From Pseudooceanicola aestuarii (GTDB lineage: Bacteria; Pseudomonadota; Alphaproteobacteria; Rhodobacterales; Rhodobacteraceae), in NCBI RefSeq assembly GCF_010614805.1, contig NZ_JAAFZC010000001.1, positions 124,001-188,000 of the forward strand: a stretch of 64,000 bases of DNA, written 5' to 3'. The position numbers and the translations under genes were made by a program. A model generated the notes under the pieces. The model saw only the letters and a list, made by a program, of their open reading frames with translations. It was not told where the DNA came from and searched no databases. Shown in pieces: positions 8,098-17,122 of this stretch. Each line of letters begins with the position of its first letter. Position 1 is the stretch's first letter.

Positions 8098-9900
8098 ATG
8101 ATCCGTAGAATTTTTACCCTGGTGCTTTTGACCCTGGTGCTGGTGCGACCCGCCGTCGCGCAGGACAGCGATCCCGTCTGGGTCCAGGTGGAGGCTCATC
8201 CGAGCCTGCGGGAAGCACAGGAGGCGATCCGCCGCTATTCCCGTGACCTGAACGATGTGAACGGCTTTTCCCTGGGCGGCGGCTGGTATGCCATCGCGCT
8301 TGGCCCCTACAGCCGGGCGGATGCCAACCAGGTCCTGAACGTGCTGCGCGCGGAACGGTCGATCCCGCGCGACAGCTACATCGCCTTTCCCGCATCCTTC
8401 CAGCAGCAGTTCTTCCCGGTGGGCGACAATACCCTGTCCAACCCCGCCATCCCGGCCCGGCCTGGCGCGGACGACCCCGACAGTGCAGACAGCGGCGCAG
8501 CCCGGACCGTGCAACTGACCGATCCGGCCCCTGAGCCGGAGCCCCAGCCGCAGCCCGAACCAGAGCCCGTCGTGATCGAGGAAACCCCCGCCGAAGCCCG
8601 GCGCAGCGAGGCCCTGCTCAGCCGTGACGAGCGGATGTTCCTGCAAGTCGCCCTGAAATGGGCGGGATATTACAGCGCCGGGATCGACGGCGCCTTTGGC
8701 CGGGGCACGCGCGGCTCCATGGCGTCGTGGCAGCGCGACAACGGCCATGAACCCACCGGCGTCCTGACCACGCGCCAGCGGGAGAAGCTGATCGGACAAT
8801 ACAACGCCGTTCTCGAAGGGCTGGACCTGCGCCGCCATGTGGATCGCGACGCGGGCATCGAAATGGACCTGCCGCTGGGGGTCGTGGCCTTTGACCGCTA
8901 CGAGGCGCCCTTTGCCCATTTTGACCCCACCGGCACGCCGGAAGACGCGCGGGTGATCCTGATCTCGCAGGCGGGCAACCAGGATACGCTTTACGGGTTG
9001 TATGACATCATGCAGACGCTGGCGATCGTGCCCCCCGACGGGCCGCGCGAACGGGGCAACAATTCCTTTACCCTGGTGGGGGAAAACCGGCGCATCGTCT
9101 CCCATACCGAGGTCACGTTGAAAGACGGGCAGATCAAGGGGTTCACGCTGGTCTGGCCCGCCGGCGACGAGGAACGTCGCACGCGCCTTCTGGGCGAGAT
9201 GCAGCGCAGCTTTGCCCGGCTGCCCGGCACGCTGGACCCCGGCCGGGGCGCCTCGCAGGATCAGCAGATCGACCTGGTGTCGGGGCTGGAAATCCGCAGG
9301 CCTCTGCGCTCCCGCTCCGGCTTCTTCGTGGATGGCGCGGGCAGCGTGGTGACCACCGCCGCCGCCGTCGCCAGCTGTGGCCGCATCACCCTGGAAGGGG
9401 AACAGGAGGCGCAGGTCGCGCGCCGTCTGGACAGCGCGGGCGTCGTGCTGTTGCGGGCCACCGGCGCGATGGCGCCGCGTGCGGTGGCGGAATTCTCCGC
9501 CTCCATCCCGCGCATCCAGTCGGACATCTCCGTCGCGGGCTATTCCTACGAAGGGGTGCTGGGCGCGCCGACGCTGACCCATGGCACGCTGGCCGACATC
9601 CGGGGCCTGAACGGCGAGGACGGCGTGGACCGGTTGGCCATCCGCACCCTGCCCGGCGATGCCGGCGGCCCCGTCTTCGACGCCGCAGGCGCGGTGATCG
9701 GCCTGCTGCAATCGGGTGAGGACGCAGGCCGCACCCTGCCCGAGGACGTCGCCTTTTCCGTCGATGGCCGGCTGATTCTGGACATGCTGGCGGAGGCCGG
9801 CATCCAACCCCGCACCGCAAGCGCCACGGCCTCCATGCCGGCGGAATTCGTCACCCGCCGCGCCAATGACATCACCGTGCTGGTCAGCTGCTGGGAGTGA
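8098..9900 (+). CDS. SPOR-like / peptidoglycan-binding protein with inactive trypsin-like domain
   Basis: This is a 600-residue envelope protein. A signal peptide covers residues 1-21 (cut after AVA). A SPOR-like fold spans about 25-95 (VWVQVEAHPSLREAQEAI, WYAIALGPYSRADA). A Pro/Glu linker follows at 143-160, then a peptidoglycan-binding repeat at about 175-232 (QVALKWAGYYSAGIDGAFGR, QRDNGHEPTG). The C-terminus, about 400-565, has a trypsin/HtrA-like fold, but the expected catalytic positions read Ala422 (His), Gly448 (Asp) and Ala522 (Ser, in GDAGGPV). It is therefore probably a pseudoprotease that binds peptides or partners at the wall. The start is chosen at ATG 8098, with AGAGG 7 bases upstream and an immediate signal peptide; ATG 8083 is possible. 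It is divergent from glyQ. Confidence 0.8.
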   Translation: MIRRIFTLVLLTLVLVRPAVAQDSDPVWVQVEAHPSLREAQEAIRRYSRDLNDVNGFSLGGGWYAIALGPYSRADANQVLNVLRAERSIPRDSYIAFPASFQQQFFPVGDNTLSNPAIPARPGADDPDSADSGAARTVQLTDPAPEPEPQPQPEPEPVVIEETPAEARRSEALLSRDERMFLQVALKWAGYYSAGIDGAFGRGTRGSMASWQRDNGHEPTGVLTTRQREKLIGQYNAVLEGLDLRRHVDRDAGIEMDLPLGVVAFDRYEAPFAHFDPTGTPEDARVILISQAGNQDTLYGLYDIMQTLAIVPPDGPRERGNNSFTLVGENRRIVSHTEVTLKDGQIKGFTLVWPAGDEERRTRLLGEMQRSFARLPGTLDPGRGASQDQQIDLVSGLEIRRPLRSRSGFFVDGAGSVVTTAAAVASCGRITLEGEQEAQVARRLDSAGVVLLRATGAMAPRAVAEFSASIPRIQSDISVAGYSYEGVLGAPTLTHGTLADIRGLNGEDGVDRLAIRTLPGDAGGPVFDAAGAVIGLLQSGEDAGRTLPEDVAFSVDGRLILDMLAEAGIQPRTASATASMPAEFVTRRANDITVLVSCWE

Positions 9901-9978
9901 CCCCGGCGGCGGGTGGGCGACAACGCGCCTTCCTCTGCGCGCATATCTCGGGCCACCTTCATGGTCGCCAAAGCTTGC

Positions 9979-9998
9979 GGGCCCCCATCCGGGGGCCC
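9979..9998 (+). terminator. Hairpin after the pseudoprotease gene
   Basis: A perfect 8 bp stem (GGGCCCCC / GGGGGCCC) with an ATCC loop lies about 80 bp after the stop at 9900 and before the YcjX-type gene. The tail is only weakly T-rich (GATTGCTGT), so it could be a terminator or an RNA-processing hairpin. Confidence 0.5.
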
Positions 9999-10070
9999 GA
10001 TTGCTGTCCGGGGGCAGCCGAACCGCCGCCTGCCCTAGCCGAACCGCACTTGCGTCGCTATCTATCCCCC

Positions 10071-11519
10071 ATGCAACCGGCGAACAGGGCAGAGAAATTG
10101 GCATTCGGCATCAGCGGCCTGGCCGACGGCGTGACCCGCCAGATCGAGTCCATGGGCGACACCTTATCCGAGAGTTTCCTGGAACCCGTCATCCGCATCG
10201 GCGTCACCGGGCTGGCGCGGTCGGGCAAGACGGTGTTCATCACCTCGCTGGTGGCAAACCTGTTGGATCGGGGGCGGATGCCGCAGCTGGTCGCGCAGGC
10301 CGACAGCCGCATCCTGGCCGCATTCCTTCAGCCGCAGCCGGACGACACGGTGCCGCGGTTCGATTATGAAACCCACCTTGCCGCGCTGACCGGCGCCGGA
10401 CCGCACTGGCCCGACAGCACGCGGTCGATCTCGCAATTGCGGCTGTCGTTGCGGGTGCGGCCCTCGGGGTTGCTGGGCGGCATGTCCGGGCCGCGCACAG
10501 TGCATCTGGACATCGTGGATTACCCCGGCGAATGGCTGCTGGACCTTGGCCTGATGGAGCAGAGCTACGCGGAATGGTCCAGCGCCGTTCTGAGCGCCGC
10601 CGAGGGACGCAGCTTTGGCGCGGCGACAACCGCCGCCGCCCGCGCCGCCAGCGGGCGCGACAGCTGGGAAGAGACGGAGATCCGCAAGCTGGCGGAGACC
10701 TATACCGCCTATCTGCACGCCATGCGCGACGCTGGCCTGTCGGACATCACCCCCGGCCGGTTCCTGCTCCCCGGGGAGATGGAGGGCTCTCCGGTGCTGA
10801 CCTTCGCGCCGCTGCCGCCGGAGGACCGCGCCCCGCGCCGGGGCCTCTGGCGCGAGATGGAACGCCGGTTCGAGGCCTATAAATCCCGCGTCGTCACGCC
10901 CTTCTTCCGCAACCATTTCTCCCGTATCGACCGGCAGGTCGTGCTGGTCGATGCCCTGGGTGCGATCCACAAGGGACCGGAGGCCGTGGAGGACATGCGC
11001 CAAGGCATGTCCCTGATCCTGCAAGCCTTCCGCCCCGGTCGGAACGCCTTCCTGACCCGTCTGCTGCTGGGGCGCCGGGTGGAGAAGATCCTCTTCGCCG
11101 CGACCAAGGCCGATCACCTGCACCACACCCAGCACGGGCGACTGACCGCCATCATGCAAGCGTTGGTGCGCGATGCCGCCGATCGCGCCGCTTTTGCCGG
11201 AGCGCAGACCGAGGCGATGTCGATCGCCTCCCTTCGGGCGACGGTGGAGGAACGCGTACCGCATGACGGCCGTCATCTGGATTGCGTGCGCGGTACGCTG
11301 CTGGACAGCGGGCGCGCCGCCGCCATGTATCCCGGCGAACTGCCCGACGATCCCATGCGCCTGTTGCGCCCCGCCCGCCAGGGAGCGGAGGCCTGGCTGG
11401 ACGGCGATTACCGCATCATGTCCTTTGCCCCGGCCGAGCTGCGCCTGAAACCGGGCGAAGGTCCGCCGCACATCCGCCTGGACAAGGCCGCGCAATTCCT
11501 GATCGGGGATCGGCTGTGA
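10071..11519 (+). CDS. YcjX-family P-loop NTPase (DUF463)
   Basis: This is a 482-residue GTPase-like protein. The Walker A motif GLARSGKT is at residues 47-54, directly after the conserved IRIGVTG. A Walker B/DxPG-like HLDIVDYPGEWLLDLGLM follows near residues 143-160, and the ATKADHLHHTQH segment near 345 resembles an NKxD-type base-recognition loop. In E. coli, YcjX is a stress-induced partner of the membrane protein YcjF, in the Psp regulon. Here a TIGR01620/YcjF-type gene lies two genes downstream, which supports that pairing. The start is ATG 10071 (MQPANRAEKLAFGI); in-frame codons further upstream only add low-complexity sequence. The stop overlaps the next start (GTGA). Confidence 0.9.
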   Translation: MQPANRAEKLAFGISGLADGVTRQIESMGDTLSESFLEPVIRIGVTGLARSGKTVFITSLVANLLDRGRMPQLVAQADSRILAAFLQPQPDDTVPRFDYETHLAALTGAGPHWPDSTRSISQLRLSLRVRPSGLLGGMSGPRTVHLDIVDYPGEWLLDLGLMEQSYAEWSSAVLSAAEGRSFGAATTAAARAASGRDSWEETEIRKLAETYTAYLHAMRDAGLSDITPGRFLLPGEMEGSPVLTFAPLPPEDRAPRRGLWREMERRFEAYKSRVVTPFFRNHFSRIDRQVVLVDALGAIHKGPEAVEDMRQGMSLILQAFRPGRNAFLTRLLLGRRVEKILFAATKADHLHHTQHGRLTAIMQALVRDAADRAAFAGAQTEAMSIASLRATVEERVPHDGRHLDCVRGTLLDSGRAAAMYPGELPDDPMRLLRPARQGAEAWLDGDYRIMSFAPAELRLKPGEGPPHIRLDKAAQFLIGDRL

Positions 11520-12115
11520 CGGACGCCCGCGCGGACAAACCCGACCATCCCGAGGGCGCGGCACCCCCGTCCTCCGCTCTGTCCCCCAATCAGGTCGCGC
11601 CCTCGGGTCCGGCGGCGTCGCCGTCGCCCCCGGCGGCCCCGGTTCCTTCTCCGGCACTGGACAACCTGACCCTGCGCCCGGCGCGGACCACGGATGCGGG
11701 CGCAGTGGGGGCCATCCTGTCGGATTACACCGATCACACCCCTTGGCTGCCACGCTTGCATTCGCGGGCCGAAGACATCGCCCATGCCGGGCTGCTGATC
11801 GACCGGGGCTGGACCCGGCTGGCCCTGGTGGATGACGTCATCCGGGGATTCCTGGCGCGGGAAGGGGCGCAGATCCATGCGCTTTACGTGGCGCGGGGCT
11901 GGCGCGGGGCGGGTATCGGCGCGCGGTTGCTGCGCGGGGCGATGGCGGAATGCGCCCGACTGGACCTGTGGACCTTTGTCGCCAACGACGCCGCGCAACG
12001 GTTCTACCGCCGCCATGGCTTTGCCGAAGCACGGCGCACGGCGGGCGAGAATGACGAAGGCCTGCCCGACATCCTCTTTTCCTGGCGATCCGCAAGGGAG
12101 ACCGCCCATGGCTGA
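11516..12115 (+). CDS. GNAT-family N-acetyltransferase between ycjX- and ycjF-type genes
   Basis: This 199-residue protein starts at a GTG that overlaps the YcjX stop by 4 bp. Residues 1-48 are a Pro/Ala/Ser-rich low-complexity tail. The GNAT fold follows: LTLRPARTTDAGAVGAILSDY, the acetyl-CoA pyrophosphate loop RGWRGAGIGARLLRGAM near residue 125, and the typical end NDAAQRFYRRHGFAEARRT. It should transfer an acetyl group to an amine, but the acceptor is unknown. The end overlaps the next gene by 8 bp. Being inserted between the two halves of a YcjX/YcjF-type pair suggests a function linked to that system, for example as a modifying enzyme; this is inference. Confidence 0.85.
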   Translation: MTDARADKPDHPEGAAPPSSALSPNQVAPSGPAASPSPPAAPVPSPALDNLTLRPARTTDAGAVGAILSDYTDHTPWLPRLHSRAEDIAHAGLLIDRGWTRLALVDDVIRGFLAREGAQIHALYVARGWRGAGIGARLLRGAMAECARLDLWTFVANDAAQRFYRRHGFAEARRTAGENDEGLPDILFSWRSARETAHG

Positions 12116-13160
12116 CCCGACCCGCAACTCCCCCGTCCTGATCGAGCTGGACGACATCCCCGGCGATGCCCCCGGCCCGGCGACGGCCCCGCCTGTGCCG
12201 GATCCATTGATGGACGACCGCGCGCCCCCCACCGGCCGCGCCATGCAGACCGCCGCCGTACTGGCCAGCCGCCGACCCTCCCGGTTGGCCCGCTGGTTCT
12301 GGGCGCTGTTGTCGGCGCTGATCGGCGTGGCGGTCTCTACGGCGGCGTGGAACACCGTCACCGGGCTGGTCGCGGCCAATCCGTTCCTGGGCTGGGCCGT
12401 CGCCGGCCTGCTGGGCCTGTTCCTGCTGGTGGCCGCGGCCATCATCACGCGCGAGGTCTCGGCCTTTGCCCGGCTGTCGCGCATGGACCGCCTGCACACA
12501 GAGGCGGAAGCCGCCGCCGCCCTGGGTGACCTGGCCCGCGCGCGCGGCTTTGGCGACCGGCTGGTGACCTTGTACCAGGGGCGCGCCGACCTGACCTGGC
12601 ACCTGCAACGGTTCGAGGACCGGCGCGCCGAACAATTCGACGCCCCCGCCCTGCTGGACCTGGCAGAGCGCACCCTGCTGAGCCCACTGGATGCCGCCGC
12701 CCTGCGCGAGGTTGAGGCTGCGACCCGCCAGGTGGCCACCGTCACCGCGCTGGTGCCGCTGGCATTGGCCGACCTGGCGGCGGCGCTGACCTCCAACATC
12801 CGCATGATCCGCCGCATCGCCGAAATCTACGGCGGCCGCTCCGGCACGCTGGGATCGCTGCGCCTGACGCGGGCGGTGATGACCCACCTGGTGGCCACGG
12901 GGGCGGTGGCGGTGTCGGACGATATGGTCGGCTCCATCCTCGGGGGGAACCTGCTGGCGCGCCTGTCGCGCCGGTTCGGCGAGGGGATCGTGAACGGCGC
13001 GCTGACCGCACGGGTGGGTGTCGCCGCGATGGAAGTCTGCCGCCCCATGCCCTTTGCCGAGGCGACGCGCCCGCGCGTCACGGGGATCATCCGCCGGTCG
13101 CTGACCGGGCTGTTCGACCGGGAAGACAAGACCCCGACGCCCGCCCCGGACGAGGCGTAG
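12108..13160 (+). CDS. TIGR01620/YcjF-type inner membrane protein (DUF697-like)
   Basis: This 350-residue membrane protein has a soluble N-terminus (about 1-55), two adjacent membrane helices at about 60-115 (FWALLSALIGVAVSTAAWNT; VAGLLGLFLLVAAAIITREV) and a long C-terminal domain. That domain contains the conserved ALVPLALADLAAALTSNIRMIRRIAEIYGGRSG segment seen in YcjF/DUF697 proteins. In E. coli, YcjF is the membrane partner of YcjX. The ATG lies inside the end of the GNAT gene (8 bp overlap), so the three frames form a translationally coupled unit. A repeat element with a strong hairpin follows 10 bp after the stop and may end the transcript. Confidence 0.85.
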   Translation: MADPTRNSPVLIELDDIPGDAPGPATAPPVPDPLMDDRAPPTGRAMQTAAVLASRRPSRLARWFWALLSALIGVAVSTAAWNTVTGLVAANPFLGWAVAGLLGLFLLVAAAIITREVSAFARLSRMDRLHTEAEAAAALGDLARARGFGDRLVTLYQGRADLTWHLQRFEDRRAEQFDAPALLDLAERTLLSPLDAAALREVEAATRQVATVTALVPLALADLAAALTSNIRMIRRIAEIYGGRSGTLGSLRLTRAVMTHLVATGAVAVSDDMVGSILGGNLLARLSRRFGEGIVNGALTARVGVAAMEVCRPMPFAEATRPRVTGIIRRSLTGLFDREDKTPTPAPDEA

Positions 13161-13170
13161 CCGCCGGTCC

Positions 13171-13239
13171 GGGGGACGCTGTCCCCCGCTTGAGCGCGGG
13201 GCGCGCTCAATTCACCCCCTGCGGTATTTGGGCCCGAAG
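13171..13239 (+). repeat. Intergenic repeat, left copy flanking ileS
   Basis: The copy begins with a perfect hairpin GGGGGAC-GCT-GTCCCCC (13171-13187) and ends in a conserved block (13203-13229) that includes CACCCCCTGCGGTATTT. The same elements recur in inverted orientation after ileS at 16478-16540; the 27-base block is identical in both copies. Intergenic elements of this general kind (CCCCC-rich with GCGGTATTT) are familiar from Rhodobacterales genomes as dispersed repeats. The hairpin follows the stop at 13160 closely and may act as a terminator or 3'-end stabiliser. Confidence 0.8.
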
Positions 13240-13435
13240 GGGGCCCCACAGCGCCAGCGACCACTGGACCCGCGCCGGCGGCAGGCCTATAAGCGCCCCA
13301 TGATGATGATGTACCACTTTGCCATCATTGCGCGAATTACGTGCCCGGCGGCCTGAACTGGACGCCGGGACAAGGCGTCTGGACACCCGCGCCGCAGCGA
13401 ACCCACCCCCACATCCGACAGACGGAGCGCCCCAC

Positions 13436-16417
13436 ATGTGCGCCGAGACCCCTGATTACAAATCCACGCTGAACCTTCCCAAGACCGATTTCCCCATGCG
13501 CGCGGGCCTGCCCAAGCGGGAGCCGCAATGGCTGGAGAAATGGGAGAAGATCGGCATCTACGACCGCCTGCGCGACAAGGCCGAGGGGCGCCCGCCCTTT
13601 ACCCTGCATGACGGTCCCCCCTATGCCAACGGCCATCTGCATATCGGCCATGCGCTGAACAAGACGATCAAGGACATGATCGTCCGCTCGCACCAGATGA
13701 TGGGCCACGAGGCGCGCTATATCCCCGGCTGGGATTGCCACGGCCTGCCCATCGAATGGAAGATCGAGGAGGCCTATCGCAAGAAGGGCCAGAACAAGGA
13801 TGACGTGCCCGTCATCGACTTCCGCCAGCAATGCCGCGACTTCGCCGCCGGCTGGATCGATGTGCAGCGCTCGGAATTCAAGCGGCTGGGCATCACCGGC
13901 AACTGGGCCGATCCCTACGTGACGATGGATTTCCACGCCGAACGGGTGATCGCCGAGGAATTCATGAAATTCCTGATGAACGGTACGCTCTACCAGGGGT
14001 CGAAGCCGGTGATGTGGTCCCCGGTGGAAAAGACCGCCCTGGCCGAGGCCGAGATCGAATATCACGAACACAAGTCGCACACGATCTGGGTGCCGTTCCG
14101 GTTCCGCCGCGTCGGACATGCCGAGATGCCGGACATGGACGGCGAAGTCTCTGATTTCGAGGGCGCCAACCAGGACCTGGTGCAGGGTGACCTGGCCGGG
14201 GCGAAAGTGGTGATCTGGACCACCACGCCCTGGACGATCCCGTCCAACAAGGCCATCGCCTTCAATCCAGAGATCGCCTATGGCCTTTACGAGATCACCG
14301 GTCGGCCGGAAGAATGCTGGGCCCGGATCGGCGATCGCTATGTGCTGGCCGATACGCTGGCCGAGGACACGCTGGCCAAGGCACGGCTGGAGCCGGGAAT
14401 GTACCGCCGGCTGCGCGATGTCGCGGCGTCGGAATTCGTGGGCGCGATCTGCGAGCACCCCCTTGCCGGGGCCGAAGGCGCGGGCGGGTTCTGGGATTAC
14501 GACGTGCCGATGATCGACGGCGCCCACGTCACCGATGACGCCGGCACCGGCTTTGTCCATACCGCGCCCAGCCATGGTGCCGACGATTACGAATGCTTCG
14601 TCAAGCGGAACTGGCTGGACCGGATGACCCACAACGTGGGCGAGGACTCGGAATTCCTGCCCCATGTGCCCTTCTTCGCCGGGCTGACCGTCTTTGACCG
14701 CAAGGGCAAGGAAGGCAAGGCCAACGCCGCCGTGATCGAAAAGCTGGTCGCCGCCGGTGGCCTGCTGGCGCGGGGGCGGGTGACCCATTCCTACCCGCAT
14801 TCCTGGCGGTCCAAGGCGCCGGTGATCTTCCGCAACACGCCGCAATGGTTCGCGGCCATCGACCGCCCGCTGGGTGGTGATGACAGCATGGGCCGCACGA
14901 TCCGCGAGCGTGCGCTGAACTCCATCGACAAGCTGGTCAAATGGACGCCCCAGACCGGGCGCAACCGGCTGTATTCGATGATCGAGGCGCGGCCCGACTG
15001 GGTGCTGTCGCGGCAACGCGCCTGGGGCGTGCCGCTGACCTGTTTTGTCAAGAAGGGCGCGCTGCCGACCGATGCCGATTTCCTGCTGCGCAACGAGACG
15101 GTCAATGCCCGCATCGCGGAGGCATTCGAAACCGAAGGCGCCGACGCCTGGTACAAGGACGGCGCCAAGCAGCGGTTCCTGGAGGGCGAGGTCGACCCCG
15201 ACGCCTACGAACAGGTGTTCGACATCCTCGACGTGTGGTTCGACAGCGGCTCCACCCATGCCTTCGTGCTGCGTGACCGCGCCGACGGGACCGAGGACGG
15301 CATCGCCGATGTCTACATGGAAGGCACCGACCAGCATCGCGGCTGGTTCCATTCCTCCATGTTGCAGGCCTGCGGCACGCTGGGCCGGGCGCCCTATCGC
15401 AACGTGGTGACCCATGGCTTCACGCTGGACGAGAAGGGCAACAAGATGTCCAAATCGCTCGGCAATACGATCCTGCCGGAAGAGGTGGTCAAGCAATACG
15501 GCGCCGATGTCCTGCGCCTGTGGGTGGCCCAGACCGACTATACCGCCGATCAGCGGATCGGGCCGGAGATCCTGAAAGGCGTGGCCGACAGCTACCGGCG
15601 GCTGCGCAACACGATGCGGTTCATGCTGGGCTCTCTCTCCGATTTCCGGGAGGAAGACCGCGTCGCGCCCGCGGACATGCCCGAACTCGAACGCTGGGTG
15701 CTGCACCGCATGGCGGAGCTGGACGAAAAGGTCCGCGACGGCTACCGCGGCTTCGATTTCCAATCGACCTTCCAGGCAGTGTTCAACTTCGCCACCATCG
15801 ACCTGTCGTCCTTCTATTTCGACATCCGCAAGGATGCGCTCTATTGCGATGGCGATACGTTGCGCGCCCGCGCGGCGCGGACGGTGCTGGACCTGCTGTT
15901 CCATCGCCTGACCACCTGGCTGGCGCCGATCCTGGTGTTCACCATGGAAGAAGTCTGGCTGGAACGCTTCCCCGGCGACGACAGCTCTGTCCACCTGGTC
16001 GACATGCCCGAGACGCCCGCCAGCTGGCGCGACGATGCGCTGGCAGCGAAATGGGCCAAGGTACGCGCCGCGCGCCGCGTGGTGACCGCCGCGCTGGAAG
16101 TTCAGCGCAGCGAAAAGGTCATCGGCGCCTCGTTGGAGGCCGCGCCTGTGGTGCATCTGGACGATGCAGAGACGCTGGCCGCGCTGCAATCGGTCAGCTT
16201 TGCCGATATCTGCATCACGTCCGACTTGGCACTGACCGGCGATCCCGCCCCGGCCGAGGTCTACCGCCTGCCGGAGATCCCCGGCATCGGCGTGGTCTTC
16301 GAGAAGGCGGAGGGAGAGAAATGCCAGCGCTGCTGGAAGATCCTGCCCGATGTCGGCCTGCATCAGCATCCGGGCGTCTGCGGCCGCTGCGACGCCGCGC
16401 TCAGCGATCGGAGCTGA
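13436..16417 (+). CDS. ileS: Isoleucyl-tRNA synthetase
   Basis: This 993-residue class I synthetase charges tRNA-Ile and edits mischarged Val in its CP1 domain. The HIGH motif is at residues 69-72 (NGHLHIGHALNK) and KMSKS at 670-674 (GNKMSKSLGN). The editing domain holds VVIWTTTPWTIPSNKAIAF and the DDAGTGFVHTAPSHGADDY loop. The C-terminal zinc ribbon has CQRC from residue 963 and CGRC close to the end. The start is ATG 13436 after GACGGAG; the family N-terminus YKSTLNLPKTDFPMRAGLPKREP follows directly. It appears to be a single-gene unit bracketed by inverted repeat copies. A 1033-codon open frame on the opposite strand is a codon-bias shadow. Confidence 0.98.
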   Translation: MCAETPDYKSTLNLPKTDFPMRAGLPKREPQWLEKWEKIGIYDRLRDKAEGRPPFTLHDGPPYANGHLHIGHALNKTIKDMIVRSHQMMGHEARYIPGWDCHGLPIEWKIEEAYRKKGQNKDDVPVIDFRQQCRDFAAGWIDVQRSEFKRLGITGNWADPYVTMDFHAERVIAEEFMKFLMNGTLYQGSKPVMWSPVEKTALAEAEIEYHEHKSHTIWVPFRFRRVGHAEMPDMDGEVSDFEGANQDLVQGDLAGAKVVIWTTTPWTIPSNKAIAFNPEIAYGLYEITGRPEECWARIGDRYVLADTLAEDTLAKARLEPGMYRRLRDVAASEFVGAICEHPLAGAEGAGGFWDYDVPMIDGAHVTDDAGTGFVHTAPSHGADDYECFVKRNWLDRMTHNVGEDSEFLPHVPFFAGLTVFDRKGKEGKANAAVIEKLVAAGGLLARGRVTHSYPHSWRSKAPVIFRNTPQWFAAIDRPLGGDDSMGRTIRERALNSIDKLVKWTPQTGRNRLYSMIEARPDWVLSRQRAWGVPLTCFVKKGALPTDADFLLRNETVNARIAEAFETEGADAWYKDGAKQRFLEGEVDPDAYEQVFDILDVWFDSGSTHAFVLRDRADGTEDGIADVYMEGTDQHRGWFHSSMLQACGTLGRAPYRNVVTHGFTLDEKGNKMSKSLGNTILPEEVVKQYGADVLRLWVAQTDYTADQRIGPEILKGVADSYRRLRNTMRFMLGSLSDFREEDRVAPADMPELERWVLHRMAELDEKVRDGYRGFDFQSTFQAVFNFATIDLSSFYFDIRKDALYCDGDTLRARAARTVLDLLFHRLTTWLAPILVFTMEEVWLERFPGDDSSVHLVDMPETPASWRDDALAAKWAKVRAARRVVTAALEVQRSEKVIGASLEAAPVVHLDDAETLAALQSVSFADICITSDLALTGDPAPAEVYRLPEIPGIGVVFEKAEGEKCQRCWKILPDVGLHQHPGVCGRCDAALSDRS

Positions 16418-16477
16418 CCCTTCGACCGGGCCGCGCATCCGCCGCGGCCCGGCTCCCCCCTATACCCGACTTGCCTT

Positions 16478-16540
16478 CTTCGGGCAGAAATACCGCAGGG
16501 GGTGAATTGAGCGCAGTTCAAGAGGGGGACAGCGTCCCCC
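16478..16540 (-). repeat. Intergenic repeat, right copy flanking ileS (inverted)
   Basis: This is the inverse of the element at 13171-13239. On the minus strand it reads GGGGGAC-GCT-GTCCCCC (hairpin 16540-16524), then the 27-base block (16514-16488) identical to the left copy, then CCCGAAG. The two copies bracket ileS about 3.2 kb apart. The hairpin lies between ileS and ogt and could serve as a terminator for ileS. Confidence 0.8.
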
Positions 16541-16617
16541 TTCCCCTTCGACGGCCTTCCGCGGGCGCTCAACCCGTCGCCCTTGCCAGCGCGCCACCCC
16601 CGGCGCATCGTGGCGCC

Positions 16618-17073
16618 ATGGCCACCACCTGCATCCCCACGCCCACCGGGCCGCTTTATGTCACCGCCGAGGGCGAGGTGATCACCCGGGTAACATGGCG
16701 CCCCCAGCCAGTGACGGAAGGGGCCGATCTGCTCGATCAGGCCCGTATCCAGCTGGATGCCTATTTCGCCGGCACCCGACACGCTTTCGACCTGCCGCTG
16801 GAGGTTCGGGGATCGGACCTGCAAAAACGCGTCTGCGCCGCGATGCGCGCCATCCCCTTTGGCGAGACGACGACCTATGGCGCCATCTCACGCGCCCTGG
16901 GCGTGCCGGCCCAAGCCATCGGGCAGGCCTGCGGGGGCAACCCGATGCCGGTGATCATCCCCTGCCACAGGGTTCTGGGCGCCACCGGCCTTGGCGGCTT
17001 CTCTGGAGAAGGCGGGGTAGAGACCAAGGTCGCTCTGCTGCGCCACGAAGGCGCGGCAGGGCTGTTGATCTAG
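16618..17073 (+). CDS. ogt: Methylated-DNA--protein-cysteine methyltransferase
   Basis: This 151-residue suicide DNA-repair protein moves O6-alkyl groups from guanine to its own Cys. The active site PCHRV is at residues 115-119 (Cys116) in PVIIPCHRVLGATGLGGFSG. The DNA-binding helix region precedes it (RVCAAMRAIPFGETTTYGAISRALG). No Ada-type N-terminal regulator is fused, so it is the Ogt class. The ATG at 16618 fits the usual family length (about 150-170). It stands alone after the ileS repeat element and converges with phaZ. Confidence 0.93.
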   Translation: MATTCIPTPTGPLYVTAEGEVITRVTWRPQPVTEGADLLDQARIQLDAYFAGTRHAFDLPLEVRGSDLQKRVCAAMRAIPFGETTTYGAISRALGVPAQAIGQACGGNPMPVIIPCHRVLGATGLGGFSGEGGVETKVALLRHEGAAGLLI

Positions 17074-17122
17074 CGGGAAGAGCAGGCGCCGCTTCGGGCG
17101 ACCGGACCGGCGGAGTTCCGGA

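Noticed and set aside
13337..16438. A 1033-codon open frame on the minus strand opposite ileS
   Set aside because: The plus strand encodes a complete IleS with all motifs; the antisense frame has no recognisable domain.
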